Below, one piece after another: positions 40,513-53,576 of a DNA stretch of 64,000 nucleotides. Under the pieces are notes generated by a model. The model saw nothing but the letters and a program-made list of their open reading frames with translations, did no database searches and was not told where the DNA came from. Origin of the DNA: Oryzias latipes (taxonomy: Eukaryota > Chordata > Actinopteri > Beloniformes > Adrianichthyidae); NCBI RefSeq assembly GCF_002234675.1, contig NC_019866.2, positions 8,709,261-8,773,260 on the forward strand. The letters are read 5' to 3'. A program made the translations under genes and the position numbers. Within the stretch, counting starts at the first letter, position 1. Each line of letters begins with the position of its first letter.

Positions 40513-43500
40513 TCAGTCTTCTTTCAGTCCTCCAAAGACAGCTGTGGGGATGCTCTTCTGCTCCAGCTGCACCTCTGCAAAGTCCCAAAACATTTTTAAT
40601 GCCTTTTCATTACCAAAGACTAGTAGTCAAACATGTCAAAAGATCAACAAAAAACAGTTCCACTTAGTCTGGCACATACCATCAGGTCCTCGGTCGTCAT
40701 CATCTTCATCCTCATCATCGATGTTGATCTCATCAGGATTGGCTTGTTTAGAAAGTTCAGCCAACTCACTACGAGATGTATCACTCCTATATGGAAAACA
40801 ATGAAAACAGCTTTTTTTCAAAACCAGCACATTTTTCAGAACAACATTCTCTTTTTTGGTGAAAAGGCAGTCAAGAGACCTGACAAAGAGAATCTTCTCC
40901 TTAGGTTTGGGTTTGTCCAGCTCTGCCTCGGCTGCAAGCTGCTGGGCTTTCTGCTCCAGCATCTTCATATCATCGATGCCCATCTGGCCTGGAGCAAGGT
41001 CTGACACTGATGATAGAAAATAAAAAATGAAAAGATAAGACATTTATTACATGAACAATTGTTTTTATGAGTACTAAAATGTATCATCTCTTTTAAGCAG
41101 GCCTACATTCATTCCTCAAAAAAAATAATCAAAAAATGTATTGGCAACACTGCACAGAGGAGCTGGATGCCGTCTTTAGCCTGGAAATCCTAACTTCTTT
41201 AACGCTGTGGTACTTCAACACATTACACGCTACCAAAAGGTTGAGTAATACTTCTCCAAAGCTAGAATGATTACACCAAAATAAGCAATGAAATGTTATC
41301 ACAAGTTAAAGACTGAAAAGCATCACTAACATAAGTTGAAACTCTGTTCTCTCACCAGTGCCTGTGGAGCTTGTAGTGGCTTTCAGCATCTGTGAGGACA
41401 TAAAGTTGACCTGGGTGTTGTAGGTAGCTTGGACACTGCGCTTGATCCTCAACATCTCTCTGATGGTGTCTTCATTTCCATGGCGTATCTCAAATTCTTT
41501 CCAAGTCTGCCAGAAGTTTGCTGTCAACTGAAATTGAAGAGAATAAAAGCATTAAGAAGACTTAGATTAAACCCCACTTGTTCCTTTAAAAGGGACAAAA
41601 AGAAGTCATGGAGGTGGTTTCTCTTACCCTGGGGTCACAGATCTGAGAACAATAGGAGTAGATCGCTCTGGCCCGATCAATCTCCCCAAGTTTACTCTCC
41701 ATATCAGCAAATCGCAGACACATGTCTCTGGCGTGCTCATCAGGAAGGACCTGGACAAACGAGAGATGGAAACTTGCAGATATGAGACATTTAAAGATCT
41801 GACATTGTTGTTCTGTTTGGGTGCAGACAAATGAATATTTGATCCAACTTCACCACAAATTCTAATAAGAAAACTACCGGTAATAATTGAGCTTTAAATG
41901 TTCTGTCATATTCTAGAAAGGGGTCTAAATAGAACACATTTCAAAATCATTTGCATAAATAACTCACTGAATATTAGAAACATCAAATATAACATGAGCT
42001 GAGAAACAAAAAACATGATTTTAAGTGTCTCGAAATTTCAGATCATGCATTCATTTTCAATATTAAAGAAAACTGCATTTGTTACAGAAATTATTTTTAT
42101 CTATTTGCTTTTGTCTGAATTGAGAAAAGACATCAACTGAACAGCTTTAGTGTGGCTTTCAGACCTCGATTGCTTTCTGATATATGGCTCTGGTGTATGT
42201 CACTCCATATATTTCAGCTGCTCGCTTGATGTAGATGTTGAACATATGATGTCTCTCCTCGGGTTCCACTGCCTGTGTTGCTCTTTCATAGACAGCCATG
42301 GCGTGACGAGCCAATCCATACTCCTCCTCCAGTTTAGCATACAGCAGATAGATGGCTACAAGTGGGGAAAGAGCAAGAAGAGGTCAGAGCACAATACATA
42401 AAATTAAAAATATATACTTTAAATTTACAATGAATGCATATGTATATATATTTTAATTTACTTTTGGCAAACTTGGCAGGGCAGCCATCCAAAGCTTGTT
42501 CAAATAAATCTCTGGCTCGTTCCAGCTTCTTGCCACCATAACGGTCAATAAACTTGGTGAGGTAGGTGTTCCAGATGTCATACACATTTGGCCACTTAAA
42601 AAGTGCGATTCCTCGCTCGTATGCCTGAAAAGCATTAAAAGAAATGTTTCAGAAAACCGCAAACACCTGTATTTCTTCCCAGGTATAGAAAATTATCAAA
42701 GGGATACAAAACAAGAACTGGTACAATTTACCAGCCAACCAGAATGAACAATATCTATTTGCAGACTCTTACTTTGAAGCTTTCCTCAAAGTAATTGTGC
42801 TCTTCCAGGAACATGGCATAGTTGATGATGATTTGCGGAGTGGCGATGCGGAGATCAATAATGCGATCATATACTGCTTTTGTAGACTGTGGGAGGGATT
42901 GTAAAAAAAGCCAAAGAGGAGTTAGACAGCCAGATCTAGGTACACACTTAGCAATTAAACTGTACTAGACACTTTTGGATTTTAGAATATATTTTTCTCA
43001 AAACATACAATGAACAAACCTGGAAGGTGCCGAGACTTTCCTCCAGGTCTGCCAGCATAGACCAAACCTTCAGGGACTTATAGACTCGGTTTTGGACCGG
43101 CTCAGATGAATCAAAATACTCTGCCTTCTTTGATGGGATGGCTGTGGCTTTCTACAAATATTCAGACATTTTAAATGCAATAGAAAAAATAAAAAATCCG
43201 TGGGGCCACTAATGCATATTTTTGGAGTTAACTTTTTCCAAATTCTGTTCAAGACATAAAAAATGTGTAATTTGTGAGGAAACATTCCCCAATAACTAAA
43301 TAAAAAAAAACAATATCTCTTTTGAGTAATAAATTCTAGTATTTAAAACTTTAAACTATTTAATTGACCAAACATCAAGAAAAGCTTTCCGTGATGACAT
43401 TACTTGAAATAAACAAAAAAAAAAAAGGAACATGGGATGACCCCACCCTTACATAGATGTGTTCTCCCTACCATGACAAAGGTGGATAAAGGTGGAAAGA

Positions 43501-46500
43501 TTTCATGAAATCCATGGACACCAGTGAAGATAACAAATCAATGAAAAAAAAAGCTTCAGCGCACTGTCTACGGGGTCTAGATGACCCAACTCCCAATGCT
43601 AAAGTGCCTAGGATAGCACAAGGGTTACCCAACTACAAAGCTGTGTCATGCAGTTCTCAACTCTGCCACTAGATGGTGCAAAACGTATGGTTATAACGTG
43701 CTTGTAGCAACACCGTTCATTGTCATTGATGCTCTGTTTCATAGCAGTGAAAATTTTTTTGCAAGAGTATAATTCACTTGTATCTATTGTTCAGATTCGG
43801 GCTGCACGATGTGAGGAAAACACATGACATGCAATATTAGTGATCAATATTGTGATGACGATATAACTTGCGGTACATGAACAAATAGCAAAACAACCAA
43901 AATTATCATTTCATTTTCACTGCAACTGTTTAATTTAAATCAGAGTAAACATAACTTAAATTATACCCCAAATGACCCTTGTCTACATAGAAGGCGAACA
44001 TCTAACATAAAATAGCTCCATCTGATTCAGGGGTCGGGAACCTTTTTGGCCAAGAGAGCCATAAATGCCACATATTTTGAAATTTAATTTCGAAAGAGCC
44101 ATACAATAATGTAGTGTCCTTTCCCCACACTGAGGCACGGAGACTTAACCTCTTTTAAAGTTCTTTATTCCGATTACTGCAGACCGCAACAAACGCCCTT
44201 CAATTAATTCAGCAACTCCTGAATCTCTCCCACCGAGACGAGAGCGCTTCTCCCAACTTTATATTCCCCTGCTCCCGCTGCAGCCCTCCCATTTCCCTTA
44301 TTCGGCCCATAGCTGAACCCCATTGGTCCAAACTACCTAACAACAGGCTGAGCGACAGAACTGAGAGCCAATCAGATCTCTGCTTGACGCGTTCAATGAA
44401 CTCCAGAACTTTTAACGCGGCCCAACAGCCATCCAACTCAGTCCGCGACAATTTGTTTAAAACTAAATATACAAATGAATGTGTGCATTTGATTTAATTT
44501 TAACATTTTTAAAGTAAAATAAGTCTGTGGATTCTTTTTAATAACATTGTTATTCTGTTGCTAATAAATGATGAGTATTTCTCGTGGTAGTTTTGCTGAT
44601 GGTCTAGTCTGGTTGATACGTGGTGAGTTTCTGCTTCGTTCAGGCGTTGAGACTTTAAACGTCATCGTAGGTCTGAATGTTCTATAGATGTGAGACAGAC
44701 TGCTCACATGCAGACGGGGAGTCAAACACACACTCACACGCTGCAGTGAGTGACGGGAAGCGGGTTTTACGTTTTTACAATCCCTGCGCGATTCACCTGC
44801 TGCCTGTCCCCACAACACCTCAGCCCCACCCTCTGCTTTCTCCCTCACACATCCCGTCCCCGCATCTGCGCGCTCTTTCTCAGAGACGGGAGCGCGCAGT
44901 TTTAGGCACGTCAATTCACAGGTTTCCAGCTGGTACAAACTCTGTGAAATAATAGATAATAGTAACTGATAGCGCTGGCGCAGATTTGTCTCTCTAAGCA
45001 CCGCTACTACTGCGCGCCTCTGACATCGCATCGCGCCCGAGAAGGACTGGTCTAATGAAAAAAAAAAACTATAATTAAAGATTTGTCTGCGAGCCACATG
45101 TGACCATCAAAAGAGCCATATATGGCTCGCGAGCCATAGGTTCCCGACCCCTGATCTGATTGGTCAAAAACCTGAAGGCGTCCATCTGATTGGTCAAATG
45201 GATAAATAGATCTATTTGATTTGTTAAATACTTCACGATGTCATAAGATCGTTTTAGCACATTTAAGGTAACCATTTATTGCAATTTTCGCCACCATTTG
45301 CAATATGCGTATTAAACAGCTTGATATTCCGATAATGGTAAATTTGCGTTTTCTTGTGCAGGCCTAGTTCAGAGACACTAACGTTTTTTTTTTCATAAAT
45401 AAGGAACTTGAGAGATTATGCAAACTAAACGTTAAACAAGCATGTTTCTTGTGATACGAGTGTCTTACCCTCAGTATGCGGAGTGCCTGATCATAGTTTT
45501 CGTGACGAAGTTCCATCTCGCCGTATTCACACCAAACTGCAGCAAGGTCATCCACCTGCTTGAAGTTCACTTTGGTAGCCTTCTCAAAAATTGTTCTTGC
45601 CTAAAATTAGTAAGCACACAGTACAGCAGAGATAAGTGCAAACTCTATCCACCATGAAGTTTGAAATCTGTTTCAAGTAAAACCCATTTGATTCTTACAG
45701 TAAATGTTTTACAAAAGAAAATATAATTTGGTAATCCCTGTGTGCTGAAGACAGAGTAATCTGCAGTGCATCAATGTCACTGCATCAATATCACCAAGCA
45801 TTAGCAGATTTTAAAACCTTAGTTTATGTATAATCTTTGTACATAATGTTCATTAAAACCAACATTTGAGACCCAGTTAGCAGATAACCTAAAGAAAGTT
45901 TAAAACTGCTTTCAAACTGACTGGAGAAGAAAGAACTCTCAGTGACTTACATCATCCAGCTGCTCATTCTCCTCATAGAATTTGGCAAAACACACCCAGA
46001 GCGAGTGTGGCTTTCCAGTGGCTTTCATTGGATCCACAGTTTGCACAGCCTCTGTAAAAGTGTTAATAATCTAGAAAGAAAGTAAACGAAAGAAAACACA
46101 AAAAATTTGTATTTGTATTGTATTAAATAATAGGGAGTTTCATCTGAGGCTTTTTTTTCCCCACTATACACATCTCAAAAGATTCCACATCAACCAAGAC
46201 TAATTGCTAAAGATGGCAATTAGTAATGTATGTTTACTATTTGCCCACATTGTAGATATGTGATGAAAAGCACCAATAAAAAGTTAAACTATTATGGCAT
46301 GAAATTGGCTAGAGGAGTACAGGAGCCCAAAATTCACCTGCCGTGGAGTCCCCTCATACAGTTTTACTCTCTTGTGCCACTCGTGGACATTATGGGGGTT
46401 CTGCCTTAGGAGCACACTGTTGAGCAAAAGTGGTCGACGAGCTATGAGTTGCTCAAAGCGAGCCAGTCTAAGCTCCAGGTCTACGTCATCTATGGATGGA

Positions 46501-48845
46501 AAGATAAGAAAGAAGGTAAATCTTAATTGGGTGAATGCAAGTACTGTTGAAAACATGAAATAATAACGACAAACCCTCTTCATCCTGCCCCATCTCAGAA
46601 TTGGTCTCCATCTTAGCAGCAATCATGCTCTCCTCAAACTGAGCATAACTATCAAAAACCTGTGTAAAGTCTCTTACAGTGACCACTGTAAGGATGGCTT
46701 CCTCATACACATCTCGAGCCTTAAAAACAAAAAAAAATAAAAAGGATGTTACATTAACATCTTCCAGTGAATTTTGCATGAAATATTGGAGCTATTAGGA
46801 GAAACAAACTTTCTCAAAGTGGCCACTCCTGATGTAATAGTCAGCCAAAGAGCACCAAAGTTTCCCCAGCTGGTCTGTGAAGCGAGTGAGACCTCCTCGG
46901 ATGATAGCTCCCACATTTAGGGAGGTCACCTTATCAGGATTCTGGGAGATCAGGTCGCAGAGCTCGTGCCACAGCTGAACAAAACATAAAAAGAAAGGTT
47001 TAAATAACATGTTCATATTCAAATTGAATGATTGCCCGATAAGTCAATATATCTAAAGCTTACCTGATAGTTGGATTTGCCCTCTTTGGACACAAAGTTC
47101 TCATCATTGACGATTGCAGCTAGCCGTACAGCTGCTTCGTCCAAGCGACCAACAGTTCGCAAATACCCTATGTATTCTTCCGCATTCTCTGGAGACAGCT
47201 AATCGTAAAAAAAAAAAAAGAAAACCCATTTTGAATTATTTAAGGAACTGTTAGTGTGCATTTCTAGTTTTGAAAAACTTTACATGAAAATCAAATCAAA
47301 CTTTATTTAAAAAAAAAGTGCTTCTTATGCCTTGCACAACTCAAAGCGCTTTACATTAAAAAAAAAAAAAAAAAACATACACAATATTACAATAAAAACC
47401 CAACCCACCCTTCCCACTCCCCTCTGTTAACACATAACACACGACCCCACACAATGAAAACTTATTAATGCAACTTCTTAAAGAAACTTTACTGCATTTG
47501 TCTGAATCTAAGAAAATGTGTATTTTCTTTGTGAATTTCTTTCCAACCTTAAGGTATCTGCGGTATACTCGGACAGCCGTCTCAGGCACGGGAAGATTAT
47601 GGACAAAGCGGAGATACAAGGGCCAGATTCGTGGATGTTGAGTTACAGGAAGGGCTCTGAGAGCGCGGTCGAAAGTCCGCCGACTTCTTGTGATTTTACA
47701 CTGCAACACGAGGAACTGGCAGTAATCGAGCCATATTCTAGGCATCTATATTCAGGAAAAAAAGGATAGATTATTAACCTTTGAAAGCAATCATTTCATC
47801 TTTTTTATTATTAATTTAGCATGTATGGACCATTACCTTGTGCATGAACACCAGAGCCCTCTCATGACAATTGTTGGCTTCCTCATAGGCTGGTTCAGTG
47901 ATGCATTTCCCTTTAACCTGTTTCCGCCTCTCTCTCAGGTAATTATACCACAACTTATAGCTGAAAACAGAGAAAAAGTTAAGGCTTAAACCTTAAACAA
48001 GATCCGCTTTGTATATTTTCAGTTTTAGATTAAAGTAAAATAACCTATTTGTTTAAGAAATGTCGCTTTTAAATTTTAAAAGCTATTCAACTTTTTTCAT
48101 TTAAGAAACATATCACTAAAACTCCTAACAAGTCAGGACAAACACAAGAATATAACTGGTACTGAATATAATCAAATCCCTTTACATGCCCTAGTTAAAA
48201 TTACTTTTACTTTGGCCATTCTAAACGTATTTTTTCAAGTCTAATGTTTTAAATAAAAAGCTATTCTTAATAATATAGATGATGATGGAAAGCAGTTACC
48301 TTCCAGGTAGTTCCTTCAAAGCCCGCTCATATATCATGTTAAGGTTAGTTTTAAGTCCATTTTGTTTGAATTCAATGTAACGCATCCAACACTTAACAGA
48401 GTACGGATTCCTGATGATCTCCTCTTCGTAAGGCAGGTCATCATCTTCCTGATAAAAGAAACACAGAAAACATAGTGGACTCTTTTTAAAATGTGTTTTT
48501 ATTTTATTTATTTGGAATTATTAACCATTCTCTTTAGAGCTTAAACTAACACGAACAACTGGTTTTCGTTTAACTACGACCTTTGATATTAAAAACATCT
48601 ATATAAAAATTTGAAAACCACAAAATTACAAGGGCATGGATGGTTAAAACCCTGCAAATAGAGTTAACCTAAACACTGTAGCAGTTAGCATAAATCTCGA
48701 AAAGCAACGCCGAGACGCAGTGTGGTTAGCTACACGGAAAGTTAGAGTTGGCCAGAAAACACTCTTAAAAACAAAAAGATAAAATGATATACACCATAGA
48801 GTAACTTACAAAAATAACATCAGCTTTTCCGTTTAATGATGGCAT
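40513..48845 (-). CDS. xab2: XPA-binding protein 2 / SYF1 (HAT-repeat splicing and repair factor)
   Basis: Component of the spliceosomal Prp19-associated (XAB2-AQR) complex; also acts in transcription-coupled repair. Nineteen minus-strand exons: 48810-48845, 48300-48448, 47837-47960, 47548-47745, 47064-47198, 46810-46974, 46575-46719, 46338-46489, 45951-46070, 45469-45600, 43020-43151, 42773-42886, 42462-42624, 42165-42355, 41628-41750, 41356-41527, 40880-41006, 40680-40786, 40513-40574 (848 residues; human about 855). Nearly the whole protein is HAT (half-TPR) repeats with the W..Y..E and P-x-x-W signatures, for example [40 protein letters not shown], and [20 protein letters not shown]. The tail has an acidic run ([11 protein letters not shown]) and ends [11 protein letters not shown]. 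Intron 10 is enlarged by nested transposons. It lies in tandem with camsap3, which is adjacent in human too but in the opposite relative orientation. Confidence 0.96.
43797..45366. mobile_element. hAT-like MITE, second copy, interrupted by another transposon
   Basis: The left end GGGCTGCACGAT and right end TTGTGCAGGCCTA match the element at 33535-33945, as do internal segments such as TTGGTCAAATG and AAGGTAACCATTTATTGCAA. Flanks GTTCAGAT (43789-43796) and GTTCAGAG (45367-45374) are a 7/8 target duplication. Without the nested insert the element is about 436 bp. It sits in xab2 intron 10. Confidence 0.85.
44028..45153. mobile_element. hAT (Charlie-like) non-autonomous element nested in the MITE, perfect 8-bp TSD
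   Basis: The left end CAGGGGTCGGGAACCT is repeated inverted at the right end (45138-45153). Both are flanked by the exact 8-bp duplication ATCTGATT (44020-44027 and 45154-45161). Subterminal GAGCCAT motifs recur at both ends, as in hAT elements. The 1,126-bp interior is GC-richer than its surroundings and shows no transposase domain; the longest open frame (44561-45097, minus) has no recognisable hAT motif. Confidence 0.9.
47291..47357 (-). repeat. Short retroelement 3'-tail fragment
   Basis: Read on the minus strand it has TGTAAAGCGCTTTGAG followed about 40 nt later by AAATAAAG, resembling the conserved 3' tail found in many fish LINEs and V-type SINEs. It is in xab2 intron 4. Recognition is from memory of the tail; the family is not resolved. 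Confidence 0.4.
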
Positions 48846-48936
48846 TTCTACCAAGAATAAATGGCTTTTCTGGATATTTGTGATGCTAACTTTGGTAGGC
48901 TAGCTAGAAGACGCGGTGCGTGCGTTAGCTTGCGTA

Positions 48937-48971
48937 ACTTCCTGTTCCTGGTCAATGAGTGCGCAGGCGCA
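48937..48971. promoter_or_regulatory. xab2 proximal promoter motifs (ETS and NRF1-like)
   Basis: About 90-130 bp upstream of the xab2 ATG are ACTTCC (48937-48942, an ETS core) and TGCGCAGGCGCA (48960-48971, one base from the NRF1 palindrome). No TATA box is seen. Such a pair is common at housekeeping promoters; use here is inferred. Confidence 0.45.
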
Positions 48972-49002
48972 AGAAAAGACTACATGTCTGCTGTTTGTAG
49001 TT

Positions 49003-49032
49003 TATATATTTATTTATTTATTTATTTATTTT
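49003..49032. repeat. (TTTA)n microsatellite
   Basis: About seven TTTA units, slightly interrupted at the start, just beyond the xab2 promoter. Confidence 0.8.
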
Positions 49033-49055
49033 TGATTTGTGAATATGAAATTTCC

Positions 49056-50440
49056 TTTTTTTATTGAACAATTGCAACATACAGAACCACAAAATGAAAA
49101 ATTAACAACAATTACACTTCTGAATACAGACTAAACGTGTTACATTCTTAGAAAGATTCTAAATATTAATAAAACACACAAAAAATAAAAAATTAAAACA
49201 AAAAAATAAAAATAAATATATGAAAAAATAGATAAAATAAAAAGAGAAAATGCGAGAGTAAACTTATGTTATCATTCCAAAAGATTTACAAATGTTAATT
49301 GTTTTGTGAGCTTTTGTATTTTTTGAAGCTGAAATCAAGTTTAAATATTGCTGCAGTTCCAGTTTGAACACAAATAAATCAGGTTTTTTATTAGAAAATT
49401 TGCTTTTGTGAAAGTGAAATTTATCCATAAATAATAACATGTTTATGCAAAAGAAAGCAACTCGATCTTTGAGATCAAAGCTATGAAAACCAAATAGTAT
49501 GTTTTTATAATAAAGTTGTAAATCAGCCAAAATAGAGTCGGAGATAAACTTGTTAAAGTTTTTCCAAAATTTGTATGTGAATTCACAAGACCAGAATAAA
49601 TGGGCGCAGGTTTCAGGTTGTTTCTGGCAGAAAGTACAGTTAGTGTTTATGTCAGCTTTAAATTTAGTTAAATATTGTTTTGCTGGATTAAATCTGTGTA
49701 GAAGTTTAAAAGAGATTTCTTTGACTTTATTTGTTAAGAAGTATTTTTTGTGGTAAAGACCAGACTTTTTTCCATTCAATTTTAGAAGTGAAATTAGCCC
49801 AATAAGAGGTAGCCGATGGAACAAAAAACTAAATTATCTTGGAACAAAGCACTGATTTTTGAGTTCAACTGTTTAGCAGAAGTGAAGCAGAAACGACCCA
49901 GAGGGGACTTGAGCACATCAGGAGGATGAAAAGTCAGAGAATGAGCGCTGTAGAAACCCTTGAATAATATGCAAAGCCCGGACGGGACGGCATCAAACAC
50001 TACTGCAAATTCTTTGGGAGTCATTGGTATTTTATACTGCATTGTGAAATCTGAGTAGTTATATAATAATCCAGGTTCTTTGAATAATTGATTGAGGAAA
50101 ATTATACCATTATTAAACCAGTTACTTAAAAACAGAGTTTTCCTATTATAGACAATATTACAGTTGTTCCAAATAATACAACTCTGTGGAGAAAAGTTGT
50201 GTTTGTAGATCAGAGCCCAGGCTAAGAGAACCTGTTGATGAAAATTTGACAGTTTCAATGGGATTTTTGGAATATTGTAGTTACAGCATAGCAGGAAATT
50301 TTGTATTTGTATCTGTTTGTAGTTTAGTTGAATATAATTTATACCTAAAATCCATAAGAGCAATCAATTCACCCAAAGCGATAACAGTATATAAAATACT
50401 GAGCGATGTTCCCAGTATCTTTGACAGTTTAGTTTAGTCA
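49056..50440 (-). mobile_element. 5'-truncated, frameshifted L1/Tx1-like LINE (ORF2 C-terminal part)
   Basis: On the minus strand the sequence GELIALMDFRYK.., then ..KEISFKLLHRFNPAKQYL and CTFCQKQPETCAHLFWSC resembles the C-terminal end of L1/Tx1-clade ORF2, including its CCHC-type zinc knuckle (C-x2-C-x8-H-x4-C). The reading frame is broken by a stop and frame change near 50363 and by another shift near 49800-49824. The reverse transcriptase and endonuclease domains are absent. The 3' end is an A-rich tail near 49056-49066. The copy is dead. Confidence 0.75.
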
Positions 50441-50500
50441 TCCCCCTTTATTTTGTACCAATATCAAACTCTGAAGTTGTGTTTTTTTGTTTTCTTTATG

Positions 50501-50504
<4 letters not shown>

Positions 50505-50580
<76 letters not shown>
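50505..50580. repeat. (TA)38 microsatellite
   Basis: Seventy-six bases of uninterrupted TA, followed by (CA)3. It lies about 65 bp beyond the truncated end of the LINE. Confidence 0.95.
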
Positions 50581-50587
<7 letters not shown>

Positions 50588-53569
50588 CCAAGATTCCCTG
50601 CTTCCCATGAGTCCTAGGAGCTGAAGGCGGGGCTAACCCCTAGGTTGCCACAATATTTATTAACAATCTTACATATAAAAAATATGAACATTTTCCATGC
50701 ATTATTGCATGGAAATATACATAAGCTCAGCATCGCATCACATCAAGACTTGGCTGTAGAACTCAAATTAACCACTGGTATGGGAATTAATGTAGGGCTA
50801 TATTAAATATTTTAACATAGATTATTTTAAATAGAGGATTGATTTAAAAAACATTTTAAAAGATTAAAGATAACTTTATTGTCGTTTCAGTCTGCAGTTC
50901 CATGAGATTGAAACACGTTTTTATTGTCCAGGGTTTTAGCCAGGACAATAAAAACATGTGAAACAAATAAACCAGCTTCAAATTAGGTAGATACAATGGG
51001 AGTGTATAGGTGTTCAAAATCACCGAAATGTTGAATGGTACAAGGAACCAGCATGTGTGCAACAGTCACTGTAGTGTAGACACAGGATTGCAGACATTTG
51101 CTTTAAACTTCAGAATGTGTATTCAGTAGGGATGCAAAAGTACTGATACATATCGAAAAATGAATCCAGCACTGGCAGTCACAGTAGTATTGGTTGATAC
51201 AAACAAGATTATGTTAGCAAAAAGATATAAATCAATCGGGAAGTAAATAATCGGTTTCTGCCAAACTGTAGTTTCTCTTCCTCTTATGCTTTCTACTACT
51301 TTTTCCTTTTTATGTACATGTGATGCAAGCAAAAGTGCGTCCAATTACAAGCTTGTTTCTACCAGTTCTGGTCAGTTACAATTAGCTGAGGATGAACCAC
51401 AGCGAGGGCTGTATGTTGTGTGCACTTAACACAACACTTTTTTCACAGCACTGCAAACAAACAAAATTATTCTGACACTTCTTTTTAACCAGAAAAAACA
51501 TAACAGTCAAAAACACTCAAAATTCCAGGTTTTAATGTTCAAAGCTGTTATGTCAAAGACATTTTGCATTTGTTGCTTAAGATAAAAAGTGCTAGTAAGA
51601 AAAGAAAAGATTTTCTCTGTGAAAAGGCATTTTCATATGTAGTTTTAAATGCCAAATGAGGGAATATGTATCAAGATGCATATCAAATCATGTACGAGGG
51701 AAAGATATCCTAGACAATCCTAGTATCCAGATACAAGAGACATTTGATTTTTTTTTAACCAATTCTCTGTTAGTTGAAAAGATGGTTTTGTATGTGGTAC
51801 CCAGCAGATGAAGCTTTTATAAGTAACACTGTTGCAAGGACCTTGTTCAGGGGCTAAAATTCCTTCCCCATTCTCAAGCATGTTTTAAAATCAGCAATTT
51901 CTCTTTGGCACGCTCTTCAAGCCCAGAAACAACATCTGTTGCCTTGTTATTGGCCAATGACATATTTGCGTCAATGCATAACTGAACAGGTGGCTAATGT
52001 TGTGGCTGGTGAATTAAGGCCATGTCGGTCTTCACATACAAATTTAGCCCAAGGCTTGAGGCTTAAATGTTAATCTACACGATTGACATACATGAGCTGT
52101 CATTATTATTAATTGTTTGTGTAACTAAAAATAGTAAGCATGTAAAACAAACCTTGACATTTGGAAGAGCTTTGAGGATTGATTATGTTTAAATAAAAAT
52201 GTAATAAAGTAAACCTTATGAATAGGAAACTTTTGGCTATTTTTAAATAATACAATTATATGTAAAAGTTGAAACAAGCATACAAATTTGTTTAAAAAAA
52301 TAAAATAGAGTAGGAAAAAATAAAAAGATCAGAATGCAACTTTTATATGTAATGGTGACCCTTGAAATCTGTATTGCAACAACCAGAAGAAAGTAACTGT
52401 TTTAAAGTGCAATGTAAGTTACAAGTCTTTTTGTAAATAATTAGGAATCCCCCCCTGAGAGACATTTATTAACCTGTCAAATTTTCAATCTCGTTAATGA
52501 AAAGTATTTACACTTCTTATGTTTTAGTACGCAATGTATAAAGGGATAGCAGTTTTAAGGGTTCAAAATGGTAGCATCTGCAGAATCAAATATGGAGAAA
52601 GAGGTTTGATAACTAAGTGTGTCTTATTATAGGCCTTATTTTGGCAAGTGGTCTTGCCCTTGATCTTTGTGGAAAGGGCCTTACATTCAGTTTTAGTAGA
52701 GCACCACAAGATGTGCTATTGCCCTGCAACCATATACCAGCGGCACTTCGGTGCTCCTCCAAAATGAACTTCCATTCTTAGCCAAGACACAGTGTGATTA
52801 CTAGGGTATGGAGACACAACTTTTTATTCTAAAGGGATCAAATCTTAGACAAAATCTTAATGTTTGTAGGAGCAAAAGATCTGTACAAAATCTGCTTTGC
52901 AAAACACTTTTTTTAGGACATACCTACACATAAAATTACTCTTATACTTCTGTTTCATGAGAAGCCCTACTCTTTGAAACATGTTGCAGATGATTAATAG
53001 TACTATAAAGCATTACTTATACTTAAAACAAAATTTCCAGGGCTTTTAAGGTAACTAAAGTAAGCTGCTCAACAGTTTTTAATACGCATAAAAAGGTGGC
53101 AAGAATTGTACTAGTATAAAGAGTTGAAACCTCAGCAACCTTTGAAACTTAATACAGATGACATTTAAATGTTTTTTATTAAGGGTGAAGAATTTATGGA
53201 CCCAAAATTTGAGGTCAAAGGACATTTCCTTTAATAGATTATTGCAATTTTTACTGTGAGTCATGATTTTGAGTCTTCACAGGATATTCTACTCAGAAAA
53301 GATCACATATGTATCCCACAAAGTATTTGGGAGCTATACATTTCTATGTGAAATCTTACTTTTTTTTATTGTTTGATGAGTATTATCTTTAATGCTTTAT
53401 TTTGACATTATAGAATAAATGAAACAGGTTTTGTTTTTCTTACTTCATCTGGCAGATAATAAATTTTATATCAATAAATAGCCTTGACATGAAATGTCAC
53501 ACGATTGCTCTTAAGAATGCTTGACCAAAACAAGGGGCTGTCTGCTGCTGACAACGCAGTTACAGTCTT
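50581..53569. other. Gene-free region upstream of the myosin gene
   Basis: About 3 kb of AT-rich sequence with no supported gene or RNA. One 13-bp inverted repeat occurs (GTTTTTATTGTCC at 50917-50929 and its complement at 50943-50955). An E-box CATCTG is at 53446-53451, about 125 bp before the myosin TATA box. Confidence 0.6.
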
Positions 53570-53576
53570 TATAAAA
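53570..53576 (+). promoter_or_regulatory. TATA box of the myosin heavy chain gene
   Basis: TATAAAA placed so that transcription would start near 53600. Inferred non-coding exons end at 53623 (AGG|GTCAGT) and 54022 (AAG|GTAGGA), and the ATG exon begins at 54135, the usual arrangement of striated-muscle myosin genes with two 5' non-coding exons. Confidence 0.7.

Noticed and set aside
44561-45097. 178-codon open frame on the minus strand inside the nested hAT element, a possible transposase
   Set aside because: Composition is basic and low in family signals; no RNase-H-like or hAT dimerisation motif is visible, and the element is too short to be autonomous.
49264-50363. Two minus-strand open frames as a host gene
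   Set aside because: They are parts of a frameshifted LINE ORF2 with the zinc-knuckle tail, not a cellular gene.
50917-50955. Hairpin that might be a microRNA
   Set aside because: The stem is only 13 bp, AT-rich and unconserved as far as can be seen; too short for a precursor.
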